Shown piece by piece: positions 41,695 through 49,500 of a stretch of 64,000 bases of DNA. The notes below the pieces were generated by a model. The model did not search any database, had not been told where the DNA came from, and saw only the letters and a program-made list of their open reading frames with translations. Source of the DNA: Campylobacter sp. RM10537 (lineage in GTDB: Bacteria; Campylobacterota; Campylobacteria; Campylobacterales; Campylobacteraceae); the NCBI RefSeq assembly GCF_022369435.1, contig NZ_CP059597.1, positions 806,001-870,000 of the forward strand. Direction: 5' to 3'. Numbering within the stretch: position 1 is the stretch's first letter; each line of letters starts with the position of its first letter. A program made the position numbers and the translations under genes.

Positions 41695-42089
41695 TTGCTA
41701 TTCCTCCTTATCTGCTCTATTAAGCACGAAGTTGAAATATTTACTGTTCTAGGAAGATATATAACATCGCAAATACATTTAAGATGATCAAATTTACCTT
41801 TCCAATCATCTCCCATAACTAAAATATTAGCCCTATATTGCCTTATATAATCCCTTTTTAATTCTAAAGATTTTTCTAAAAAAACTTCATCAACACATTT
41901 TAATGAATTGATAATATGACATCTATATTCTTCAGAAATTAAAGGATATCTATTTTTTTTCCTATAATTTAATTCATCCGAAGATACGCCCACAATCAAT
42001 CTATCTCCGAGTATTTTTGCTCTTTCTAAAATTCTTAAATGGCCATAATGAAATAAATCAAACGTTCCAAATGTAATAACATTAGTCAT
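41691..42089 (-). CDS. tagD: Glycerol-3-phosphate cytidylyltransferase (TagD type)
   Basis: Makes CDP-glycerol from CTP and sn-glycerol-3-phosphate. The 132-residue protein is the size of TagD/GCT and has the nucleotidylyltransferase motif TFGTFDLFHYGHLRILERA (HxGH), GVSSDELN, the VMGDDWKGKFD segment and the final RTVNISTSCLIEQIR, close to the TagD RTxGISTT signature. It is coupled to the glycerophosphotransferase-like gene by a 4-nt overlap, which supports glycerol phosphate as the transferred unit. Confidence 0.88.
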   Translation of the reverse strand: MTNVITFGTFDLFHYGHLRILERAKILGDRLIVGVSSDELNYRKKNRYPLISEEYRCHIINSLKCVDEVFLEKSLELKRDYIRQYRANILVMGDDWKGKFDHLKCICDVIYLPRTVNISTSCLIEQIRRNSK

Positions 42090-42143
42090 TCAAATTCCTT
42101 GAACAACTTATATATCTAGCGCCCAATTCCATATAAATTTCCT

Positions 42144-43073
42144 TTACAGTTTTATTTCCCAAAAGTTATGCGCCATGGTTCTTGCACCAAAACTTTCTTT
42201 TTGAAAAATAAGACCCTTGTTTAGATATAAACCATTATTTTCATTTGAAATTCCAAAATCAAAATATTTTTTATCTTTGGAATATTTTTCTATTAAAAAT
42301 TTTAACAATAAATCTAAAGCACCATATTCTCTACCATAATCACTATTTGCCAAATACTGAGTATGAACCAAATTCTCATAAACAAAAAGTAAAGTTCCTG
42401 CTACTATCGTCTCGTCTTTTTTAGCCACAAAAAGCTTTATATTTTCAGGAAATCTTGATTTTAATAATACTAACTCATCTACATTATGAACAGCTTTAGC
42501 ATTATGCTGTTTTGATAAAACTTCATTTAACAATACTAAAAAACCTTTAAAATCATTTGTTTCTTCTATTGCAATATTCTCTTTTTTTGCTTTTGAAATT
42601 TGATATTTTCTTCCTTTTGCAAAGCTATAATTGTCCAAATAAATTACACTAGAACAATCGATTCTATATAATTGTGCATTATTTAAAAATAGAGCATATA
42701 AATCCTCTTGAGATGCTTTTTTATGATATATATAAGGAATACTTTTATAAATAAGTTTTTCAAATTTATTGTTTTTCATATAATCTAATAAAACATTAAA
42801 ACATTCTAGCATTTTATTTTGTTGCATTTTATTATCACAGATAAATCCACCAAAAGTCAATCCTTGATGAGAATGCAAAACACCATCTTTTTGATTTAAA
42901 GGAAGCAATGTGAGGAGTTTTTCGCCTTCATAAAACATCAATGAATGATCAATAAATCTATCAGAATGATAATCCATATAATTTCTATCAAACATAAACA
43001 AACCATTTTTAGAATTTTTATTAAATTCATTCCATATTATAAAATCATTTTTGGTATATTTTTTAACTATCAT
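42144..43073 (-). CDS. FemAB/GNAT-fold acyl- or aminoacyltransferase
   Basis: A 309-residue protein with two tandem GNAT-like halves. The N-terminal half shows FMFDRNYMDYHSDRF and LLTLLPLNQ; the C-terminal half shows KLFVAKKDETIVAGTLLFVY, LANSDYGREYGALDLLL and FDFGISNENNGLYLNKGL, as in the Acetyltransf_6/FemAB group. This group includes enzymes that acylate amino groups of sugars or add amino acids from aminoacyl-tRNA. In this operon the likely acceptor is the 3-amino group of the dTDP-aminosugar. That is inference. Overlaps the methyltransferase by 4 nt. Confidence 0.78.
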   Translation of the reverse strand: MIVKKYTKNDFIIWNEFNKNSKNGLFMFDRNYMDYHSDRFIDHSLMFYEGEKLLTLLPLNQKDGVLHSHQGLTFGGFICDNKMQQNKMLECFNVLLDYMKNNKFEKLIYKSIPYIYHKKASQEDLYALFLNNAQLYRIDCSSVIYLDNYSFAKGRKYQISKAKKENIAIEETNDFKGFLVLLNEVLSKQHNAKAVHNVDELVLLKSRFPENIKLFVAKKDETIVAGTLLFVYENLVHTQYLANSDYGREYGALDLLLKFLIEKYSKDKKYFDFGISNENNGLYLNKGLIFQKESFGARTMAHNFWEIKL

Positions 43074-43825
43074 ACTATTTTTATATCTACAAAAATTTCA
43101 GCACCAAATTCAGGCATATAATCACTTAATTTATATAATCCATCTAACAATTTTTCATCTAAAATTTTATTTTCTAAACATAATGACATTTTAGCATGAT
43201 TAAATGGTTTTATAAAATATGAGCCACTATCTAATATCATACACCCCCCCCCAATATGATTTTTTACGAATTGTGTGAGTTTATTTAAATCAAATGTTGT
43301 ATTTTGCTGAAATTTTATAGCTGTATTTGTCAAATTTCCAAGTTTATTTATCAAACCACTTTTATAAGCCCAAAGCAAATGAAAAGATTTTGAGTTTGGA
43401 ACATTTATATGAATTATAGTCCCTTTATTACATACTTTCAAAATATCTTTTAAAAAACCATCTGGGTTGTTTACTTCGTGCAATAAGCCGCTACATATTA
43501 TAAAATCAAAATTATGATTTTTTTTTAACAAATTCACTTTATTTTCTAAAAAATCATTAAAAATTTCTATATTGTGATTTTCAAGATCTCTTATAGCCTT
43601 ATTAAAAAATATATCAGAAGGTTCTATTATAATCACTTTGTTAAAATTTTTATAATAATTAAAAATAGAATCCGTTCCACATCCTATCTCTAAAATATTT
43701 TTAGGATTATATTTGTTTAAAGTTTCTAATACTTTTTTTCTTCTATAATGAACCATTATTTCTTCAAAATTATACTCATTATTTATATAATCTTGACTAT
43801 ATTTTTCTATATCCCTATTTTGCAT
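43070..43825 (-). CDS. SAM-dependent methyltransferase, phase-variable
   Basis: A 251-residue class I methyltransferase with motif I ILEIGCGTDSIFNYY (about residue 40), an acidic motif II IIIEPSD and FIICSGLLHEVNNPDGFL (motif IV region). Residues 192-194 (Gly-Gly-Gly in NHIGGGCMIL) are encoded by nine consecutive G, in phase in this copy. It probably methylates an LOS sugar or the aminosugar of this operon. The acceptor is unknown. Slippage would remove the last quarter of the protein. Overlaps the ketoisomerase by 11 nt. Confidence 0.82.
   Translation of the reverse strand: MQNRDIEKYSQDYINNEYNFEEIMVHYRRKKVLETLNKYNPKNILEIGCGTDSIFNYYKNFNKVIIIEPSDIFFNKAIRDLENHNIEIFNDFLENKVNLLKKNHNFDFIICSGLLHEVNNPDGFLKDILKVCNKGTIIHINVPNSKSFHLLWAYKSGLINKLGNLTNTAIKFQQNTTFDLNKLTQFVKNHIGGGCMILDSGSYFIKPFNHAKMSLCLENKILDEKLLDGLYKLSDYMPEFGAEIFVDIKIV
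43244..43252 (-). repeat. Homopolymeric G9 tract in the methyltransferase
   Basis: Nine C on the + strand (nine G in the gene) encode Gly192-Gly194. With nine the frame runs to the normal stop at 43070; eight or ten would shift frame. Confidence 0.9.
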
Positions 43826-44216
43826 TTAAAACCTTTAAAAATTCATTATAATCTCTTATATATTCTTTTTCATCATAAAAATCACTAGCTAAAACTAGTA
43901 ATTTCGCCCCATAGGAAAAATTTTTCATCTCACGCCATATATTTTTTCCTATATAAAGCCCGACATCTGGACGATTTAAGCATATTTTTTTCTTTTTTTT
44001 TCCATTATCCAGCACTATGTCACAAGAACCACACATCATTATAAGAATTTGTTCTAAATTTTTATGAGCATGAGCTCCTCTTGGAAATTTTGGATCTGTA
44101 TCAAATATATAATACACCCTTTTTATCTCAAATGGAACCTCTTTTAAATTTTCAAGCACAATTAAAGAACCTCTATCATCTTTTCTATTTTGAAAATTTA
44201 AAATTTTACAATCCAA
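43815..44216 (-). CDS. dTDP-4-keto-6-deoxyglucose 3,4-ketoisomerase (FdtA/QdtA type)
   Basis: A 133-residue RmlC-like cupin. It has IKRVYYIFDTDPKFPRGAHA, HAHKNLEQILIMMCGS (histidine cluster) and RPDVGLYIGKNIWREM, the signatures of sugar 3,4-ketoisomerases. It moves the keto group of the RfbB product from C4 to C3, ready for the FdtB/QdtB-type aminotransferase at 38268. Whether it gives the gluco or galacto product depends on a few active-site residues I cannot assign by eye. Three nt separate it from rfbB. Confidence 0.87.
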   Translation of the reverse strand: MDCKILNFQNRKDDRGSLIVLENLKEVPFEIKRVYYIFDTDPKFPRGAHAHKNLEQILIMMCGSCDIVLDNGKKKKKICLNRPDVGLYIGKNIWREMKNFSYGAKLLVLASDFYDEKEYIRDYNEFLKVLNAK

Positions 44217-44219
44217 ACT

Positions 44220-45251
44220 CTATCCTTTATACTTCTTGATATACCAATTTATAGTCTTTTCTAAACCACTTTCAAATTTTTCGTTAGGTTTCCATCCTAT
44301 GATATTTTGTAGTTTTGTAGAATCTATGGCATATCTTTTATCATGTCCAGCCCTATCCTTAACAAAAGAAATTTGATCTTTATATGTGCTTGATTTAGGT
44401 AATATTTTATCTAAATATTGACATATTTTATTTGCTATATCTATATTTTGCCATTCTTCATTGCCGCCTATATTAAAAGTATCAAAATAAGAATTTTCTA
44501 TCTTTATTTTAGATAAAGCATGATTATATATTTGCTTTATGGCAATACAATGGTCTTTTACATACAACCAATCTCTTATGTTTTTACCATTTCCATATAT
44601 AGGTATTTTATTACCACTTAAAGCATTTCTTATAATAGTAGGTATAAGCTTTTCGTCATGCTGAAAAGGTCCATAGTTGTTTGAACAATTTGAAATAACT
44701 GCATTTAAACCATAAGTATGATGATAACTTCTAACCAACATGTCACAACTTGCCTTTGAAGCCGAATATGGAGAATTTGGGGCATAAATACTATCTTCTG
44801 CAAATTTCCCAATTTTTCCTAAAGAACCATAAACTTCATCTGTGCTTATTTGATAAAATAAAGTTTCTTTAAATTCTGTTTTTTTTACAAAAGGCTCAAC
44901 AAACCAAGTCTTATAAGCTGTGTTTAATAAATTCCAAGTGCCATATATATTTGTTTTTATAAATATATCAGGATTTTTTATAGAATTATCCACATGAGAT
45001 TCCGCTGCAAAATTTATCACAGCTTTTATTTTATATTTATTAAAAATTTCTCCAACCAAAGAAGTATTACTTATATCTCCATGTATAAAAATATAGTTAG
45101 GATTTTCTTTTAATGAACTTAAATTTGATGAATTGCTAGCATAGGTTAAAAGATCTAAGTTGATAACTTTTATATTTTCTTCTTGCTCAAATAAGTAAAG
45201 TAAAAAATTAGATCCTATAAAACCTGCCCCACCCGTAACTAAAATATACAT
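44220..45251 (-). CDS. rfbB: dTDP-glucose 4,6-dehydratase
   Basis: Second step of dTDP-deoxysugar synthesis. The 343-residue SDR protein has the NAD loop [36 protein letters not shown] and the catalytic YSASKASCD (YxxxK). The rfbC epimerase and rfbD reductase needed for dTDP-rhamnose are absent from the operon, so the product is directed to the 3-amino branch. Overlaps rfbA by 1 nt. Confidence 0.95.
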   Translation of the reverse strand: MYILVTGGAGFIGSNFLLYLFEQEENIKVINLDLLTYASNSSNLSSLKENPNYIFIHGDISNTSLVGEIFNKYKIKAVINFAAESHVDNSIKNPDIFIKTNIYGTWNLLNTAYKTWFVEPFVKKTEFKETLFYQISTDEVYGSLGKIGKFAEDSIYAPNSPYSASKASCDMLVRSYHHTYGLNAVISNCSNNYGPFQHDEKLIPTIIRNALSGNKIPIYGNGKNIRDWLYVKDHCIAIKQIYNHALSKIKIENSYFDTFNIGGNEEWQNIDIANKICQYLDKILPKSSTYKDQISFVKDRAGHDKRYAIDSTKLQNIIGWKPNEKFESGLEKTINWYIKKYKG

Positions 45252-46129
45252 TATTTTCCTTGATTTAGTAATCTATTTAGATAAATTCCGTAACTACTTT
45301 TGCTTAACAATTTCGCTCTTTGTGATAATACTTCGTTATTTATCCATCCATTATTATAAGCTATTTCTTCTAAGCAAGCTATTTTATACCCTTGCCTCAA
45401 TTCTATAGTTTGCACAAAAGAGCTAGCCTCTATAAGACTATCATGGGTTCCAGTATCTATCCAAGCAAACCCTCTACCTAATATTTGTGATTTTAACCTA
45501 TTTAATCTTAAATATTCTATATTTACATCAGTAATCTCAAGCTCACCTCTTTGGCTTGGTTTTATATTTTTTGCTATATATATAGCTTCATTGTCATAAA
45601 AATATAAACCAGTTGCCGCATAGTTACTCTTTGGTTTTTTTGGTTTTTCCTCTAAACTTAAAACATTTCCGTTTTTATCCATTTCAACAACACCAAATCT
45701 TTCTGGATCTTTAACATGATAAGAAAATATACTCGCATATCCATTTTTAACATCATTTTTGGCATTCTCTAAAATATCACTAAAACCTTGTCCATAAAAT
45801 ATATTATCACCTAAAATCAATGCAATGTTGTCATTGCTTATAAAATCTTTTGCCAATACTAAACCTTGAGCTAGACCATCAGGATTTTCTTGAATTAAAT
45901 AATCTATCTTCATTCCTAAAAAATCACCCTTGCCAAATATCTCTTTAAATCTTGCGATATCTTTTGGTGTGGATATAATCAAAACTTCCCTAATTTTTGA
46001 TAGCATTAAAACAGAAATAGGATAGTAAATCATCGGCTTATCATATATTGGCAACAATTGTTTACATATACCTAATGTACAAGGATACAATCTCGTTCCA
46101 GAGCCACCGGCTAAAACAATACCTTTCAT
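45251..46129 (-). CDS. rfbA: Glucose-1-phosphate thymidylyltransferase
   Basis: Makes dTDP-glucose from dTTP and glucose-1-phosphate. The 292-residue protein begins [20 protein letters not shown] and continues [15 protein letters not shown], the standard RmlA nucleotide loop. [10 protein letters not shown] and [20 protein letters not shown] follow. It starts the aminosugar gene set and lies 320 bp downstream of a GT2 gene; that gap holds a broken glycosyltransferase. Confidence 0.96.
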   Translation of the reverse strand: MKGIVLAGGSGTRLYPCTLGICKQLLPIYDKPMIYYPISVLMLSKIREVLIISTPKDIARFKEIFGKGDFLGMKIDYLIQENPDGLAQGLVLAKDFISNDNIALILGDNIFYGQGFSDILENAKNDVKNGYASIFSYHVKDPERFGVVEMDKNGNVLSLEEKPKKPKSNYAATGLYFYDNEAIYIAKNIKPSQRGELEITDVNIEYLRLNRLKSQILGRGFAWIDTGTHDSLIEASSFVQTIELRQGYKIACLEEIAYNNGWINNEVLSQRAKLLSKSSYGIYLNRLLNQGK

Positions 46130-46199
46130 TAATATTTCCTTAAATTATTAATCTTTAATAGCAATTTTATATATAAAAAACAAATAATATTTTATAACC

Positions 46200-46457
46200 T
46201 TCTCTCTAAACTTTTAATTTCTTTTTCCAAAATTTAAAAAACTTTTCGTTAAATTCCCAAAAATCATTTTTAATTGATTTCAGAATTTTTAAACTTCTCT
46301 TTTTATCTTAATAATTTTGCCTTAAAATTTCTTTATTTTAAACACAGATCTAATTCAAAATTTTAAAAATGATTTAAAATAATATTTATCTCTAAGCTTA
46401 TTTAATTTTAAATAGTTCTACATTATAAGTTGGAAGTATGATGGAAATTTTAGGCAT
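46200..46457 (-). pseudogene. Internally deleted GT2 glycosyltransferase remnant
   Basis: An ATG at 46457 reads MPKISIILPTYNVE, the same start as the intact GT2 at 48536, then degenerates and stops after 19 codons. Further down, 46340-46200 reads NKEILRQNY-stop-DKKRSL and [17 protein letters not shown]. This matches the C-terminus of the WaaV-type GT2 at 53170-53320, but with one in-frame TAA and a one-base frameshift. So the two ends of a WaaV-like gene remain and the middle is lost. It fills most of the 320-bp gap between rfbA and the next GT2; no other gene is visible there. Confidence 0.8.
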
Positions 46458-46509
46458 GGTTATCTTTTTTAAAAAGTTTTTTTGGATGGCGAATATAAAA
46501 TCTTAATTT
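46415..46509. repeat. 95-bp direct repeat, copy 1 (glycosyltransferase gene junction)
   Basis: Matches 48494-48588 with one difference by eye (T at 46460, C at 48539). It covers the last codons of one transferase gene (IRHPKKLFKKDNHA) and the start of the next (MPKISIILPTYNVE). Confidence 0.9.
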
Positions 46510-47661
46510 CATATATCTTCTATATAAAATTAATCTTTTTATAAAAAATTTAATCATTTCTTCTAAATTTAAAGGATCATTATAAAATTTTTGATCAAAA
46601 TAAATATAATAATACCTCTTAACACTTTTACTTATAAATTTATTTTTACTTTTTAAATTAAATATAAAAATTTGTTTTGCAATAATCAAAAGGCAATACA
46701 TTTTAAAGTATTCTCTAAGTTCTTGATAATTATCAAAATATTTTCTTAAGGGTTCTAAATTTTTAGGTAATTTTTTAGGGATGCTAGTTTCCTTGCAATT
46801 TATAATAGAATTATCTCTTATTCGATAAATCATTGAGGTTTCATCTATATAATATATTTTTTTAGCTAAGCAAAATAAAATAGTTCCAAAATCATGATCT
46901 TCATGGTAAATTCCATGAGTAAAACGAAGAATATAATCATTTAAGATAACAGCATTAAAAGCTCCCTGCCAAGCAAAATAAAAACTAAGAAAATTATTTT
47001 CTTGTAACAATTTTAAACCATTTTCATAAAAATCTTTTTTGCTTTTGCTCATCAAATTTGTATCGGGATTTTTTATAAATTTAAAATCATTTTCATGAAA
47101 TTCATCAAAATTATGCACACAAATATCTAAATCTTTTTCAATCATATTTTGAATACATAATTTTATACAATCTTTTAAAAAATAATCATCAGAATCTAAA
47201 AAATGTATTATAGAATTAGGTAATTCTTGTATTATAAATTCATTAATATTCTCTAAATTGGTTTTAATATATCTTTTTTGAATTTGTTTAAAATTTACTT
47301 TTATATCTTCTTTTTTTACTATTTTTGTATTTTTTTTAAAAGTATGAGTTTTTTCAAAAGATACAATATCTTCTTCTTTATTATCTTCAAAAAAGGCTCT
47401 AAGTTTAGTTCCTCTTATAAACTCTAATCCTACATTTCTAGCCGAGCTTAATCCACTATTTTCTTTTGAAATAAGAAAAATTCTTTCATCTTTTTGAAGA
47501 TATTCTAAAGCTATTTCTAAACTTCTATCATTGCTTCCATCATCAACTAAAATGATATCTAAATTTTCATATGTTTGATTTATCACACTATCTAAACATT
47601 CTTTTAAATAGGATTCTACATTATAAATTGGAATGATAATGCTTATTAAAGGATTATTCAT
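46450..47661 (-). CDS. GT2 LOS glycosyltransferase with internal insertion
   Basis: A 403-residue GT-A enzyme: ISIIIPIYNVESYLKECLD, LDIILVDDGSNDRSLEIA, SGLSSARNVGLEFIRG and the metal site IHFLDSDDYF. About 65 charged residues (TKLRAFFEDNKEEDIVSFE... to ...FIIQELPNS) separate the NVG motif from the DSDD motif, where normal GT2 enzymes have only a few. Similar long forms occur, as I recall, among C. jejuni LOS transferases near Cj1137-Cj1138. The C-terminal RFYIRHPKKLFKKDNHA is shared with the GT32 protein at 48529. Donor and linkage unknown. Confidence 0.85.
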   Translation of the reverse strand: MNNPLISIIIPIYNVESYLKECLDSVINQTYENLDIILVDDGSNDRSLEIALEYLQKDERIFLISKENSGLSSARNVGLEFIRGTKLRAFFEDNKEEDIVSFEKTHTFKKNTKIVKKEDIKVNFKQIQKRYIKTNLENINEFIIQELPNSIIHFLDSDDYFLKDCIKLCIQNMIEKDLDICVHNFDEFHENDFKFIKNPDTNLMSKSKKDFYENGLKLLQENNFLSFYFAWQGAFNAVILNDYILRFTHGIYHEDHDFGTILFCLAKKIYYIDETSMIYRIRDNSIINCKETSIPKKLPKNLEPLRKYFDNYQELREYFKMYCLLIIAKQIFIFNLKSKNKFISKSVKRYYYIYFDQKFYNDPLNLEEMIKFFIKRLILYRRYMKLRFYIRHPKKLFKKDNHA

Positions 47662-48536
47662 CTATATCTTCTTAATCTTGAAATCTTAAATAGCAAAATA
47701 TAGCATATTTTTTTAAATTTCTCTTTCTTTTTTAAAAATTTATATTTTAAATAAGAAATTTTGTGACTTTTATATAAAAACCGACAGATATTCATTTTGA
47801 TAAAATAAGAATAATACTTTAAGATATTCTTTTTTAAATCCATTTTTTTAATTATCTCAAGGACAAAATACAAATCCTCTAAATAAATATCATATTTTTG
47901 ACCATTCTCTCTGCAAATAGAGCTTTTGCGAATAATATAATTATAAAGACAATCTTTTATAAAAATCATTTTTTCATTAATCAACAAAATATAAACCAAC
48001 ATATCCTCAGCATAAACAAATCTACGATGAATCTTTTGAATTCTTTTAATAAAAAAATCTTTTTTGACCATTAAAAACCATAAATTCCAAGGCATATAGA
48101 AAAATTGATTGATTTTTTTTTCAAATTCCTCATAATTTTTTACTTTTGGATATAAAAAAGAGATTTTATTACTTTCATTTTTTTTAAAACCAAATTGTAA
48201 TAAATTATTATCTTTTATATTTATTAAGCATATTTCACAAGCATTTAACTCTAAATAATCATCCGGATCTAAAAACATGATATAATCCGCATTTGAATTA
48301 AAAACACCTATATTTCGACTTGCAAAAGTGCCTAGATTTTTTTCATTATGGATTATTTTTATTCTTTCATCTTTGTTAGCATAGTCTTTAGCAATTTCTA
48401 TACTTTTATCATTACCACAATCATCTACTACTATAATTTCTATATCTTTAAAAGTCTGATTTATGCAACTTTGTAAAGCTCTTTCTATATATGGTTCTAC
48501 ATTATAAGTTGGAAGTATGATGGAAATTTTAGGCAT
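47658..48536 (-). CDS. GT2 LOS glycosyltransferase
   Basis: A 292-residue GT-A enzyme: [58 protein letters not shown] and MFLDPDDYLEL (metal site). It is a paralogue of the WaaV-type gene at 53170, sharing [11 protein letters not shown]-like and NLGTFASRN segments. Its start overlaps the GT32 stop by 8 nt and its end overlaps the next GT2 by 4 nt. The basic C-terminus suggests membrane association. Exact sugar unknown. Confidence 0.86.
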   Translation of the reverse strand: MPKISIILPTYNVEPYIERALQSCINQTFKDIEIIVVDDCGNDKSIEIAKDYANKDERIKIIHNEKNLGTFASRNIGVFNSNADYIMFLDPDDYLELNACEICLINIKDNNLLQFGFKKNESNKISFLYPKVKNYEEFEKKINQFFYMPWNLWFLMVKKDFFIKRIQKIHRRFVYAEDMLVYILLINEKMIFIKDCLYNYIIRKSSICRENGQKYDIYLEDLYFVLEIIKKMDLKKNILKYYSYFIKMNICRFLYKSHKISYLKYKFLKKKEKFKKICYILLFKISRLRRYR

Positions 48537-48588
48537 GGCTATCTTTTTTAAAAAGTTTTTTTGGATGGCGAATATAAAATCTTAATTT
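48494..48588. repeat. 95-bp direct repeat, copy 2 (glycosyltransferase gene junction)
   Basis: Second copy of the junction repeat, 2079 bp from copy 1. Here it joins the GT32 C-terminus (IRHPKKLFKKDSHA) to an intact GT2 start. The one base change converts Asn to Ser in the upstream protein. Confidence 0.9.
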
Positions 48589-49410
48589 TTCAAAAATTTT
48601 TATTCCGATATAAAAACGATCTTTTAATGTTAATTTATAACCTATATCTAAAATAAGAATATCAATACCATATCTTTTAAGCAAACATGCATAAATTCCA
48701 TTTTTGTAAAAACAATTTTTATTCATTTTATTACATCTCCACATTTCTGAAAAAAGATGAATAAATGGCTGATTTGTATCTAAAACAACATTTTTTTCAA
48801 TAAAATCTTTAGCTTTTAACCAAGGAATTTGACAAGTTTTTTTATAATCCCAAGCATATTTTTTAAGTTGGTTTTTTTCAACCCATTCTGCTAAAAATGA
48901 AGGACCTATAACTCCCCATGGAATTTGCTTTTTATGATCTATAATTTTTTCAGCTTTATTTATAAGAATTTTTCCAAAATCACAATTTTTTGGAAATTTT
49001 AAAAAAGAAGTGGTAATTCTTGGATGATTTTCATCCTCATCAATTTCTTGAGAAAAAATATATTCTTGATCTAAATTGATATGGTGCAAACAGATCATAT
49101 CAAGATCCACCCATACCCCCCCCCTAGTATAGAGCATTTTATATCTAAAATAATCACTAAAAGCAGCTACTCCAGCTCCTCTATCGTCGTTAAAATACTC
49201 ATCAAAGGGAATTATTTCATTTGCATCTTTAAGTTCAAAATCATTAAATATTTTATCCAATTGATTAAAAATTTTATCATCAAGATTATAAGTGTAAAGT
49301 ATAAATTTATAATTATTATCCAAAAAAGATTTTATCGATAATAATTCCATCAAACCTATACCCTTATATCCTTTAGGAGTATACCAAAAACTACTCACTT
49401 CTTGTTTCAT
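48529..49410 (-). CDS. GT32 family glycosyltransferase, phase-variable
   Basis: A 293-residue protein with the GT32/TcdA-like sugar-binding region: FSDYFRYKMLYTRGGVWVDL then D, holding the catalytic DxD (Asp102-Leu-Asp104). IPWGVIGPSFLAEW lies downstream. Family members often transfer galactose or GalNAc. Nine consecutive G encode part of Arg96-Gly97-Gly98-Val99, in phase in this copy. The tract therefore lies 3 residues before the catalytic acids, and a slip abolishes the enzyme. It is the first gene of the leftward variable operon. AT-rich spacer and divergent cst lie upstream. Confidence 0.86.
   Translation of the reverse strand: MKQEVSSFWYTPKGYKGIGLMELLSIKSFLDNNYKFILYTYNLDDKIFNQLDKIFNDFELKDANEIIPFDEYFNDDRGAGVAAFSDYFRYKMLYTRGGVWVDLDMICLHHINLDQEYIFSQEIDEDENHPRITTSFLKFPKNCDFGKILINKAEKIIDHKKQIPWGVIGPSFLAEWVEKNQLKKYAWDYKKTCQIPWLKAKDFIEKNVVLDTNQPFIHLFSEMWRCNKMNKNCFYKNGIYACLLKRYGIDILILDIGYKLTLKDRFYIGIKIFEKLRFYIRHPKKLFKKDSHA
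49116..49124 (-). repeat. Homopolymeric G9 tract in the GT32 gene
   Basis: Nine C on the + strand (nine G in the gene). The tract supplies codons for the conserved RGGV just before the DxD motif. Nine bases keep the frame open to the stop at 48529. Confidence 0.9.
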
Positions 49411-49436
49411 TAAACAAACCTTTAAATTTTTTATTT

Positions 49437-49442
49437 TATAAT
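49437..49442 (+). promoter_or_regulatory. Putative -10 box for the sialic acid operon
   Basis: TATAAT in the short divergent spacer between GT32 and cst, in T-rich surroundings, about 52 bp upstream of the first candidate cst start. The - strand of the same spacer is also A+T rich enough to hold the GT32 promoter, but I could not pick a single box. Confidence 0.4.
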
Positions 49443-49500
49443 TTTATCATAAAAAACAAAAATTAAAGATAGTTTATAAAGGAGAATATAAGGATGATAC

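Noticed and set aside
41564-41752. Open frame on the + strand opposite the tagD/glycerophosphotransferase junction
   Set aside because: Low-complexity reverse of a Lys/Leu-rich segment; no independent signals.
44220-46129. rfbA/rfbB as part of dTDP-rhamnose synthesis
   Set aside because: rfbC and rfbD are absent, while a 3,4-ketoisomerase and a 3-aminotransferase are present, so the aminosugar branch fits better.
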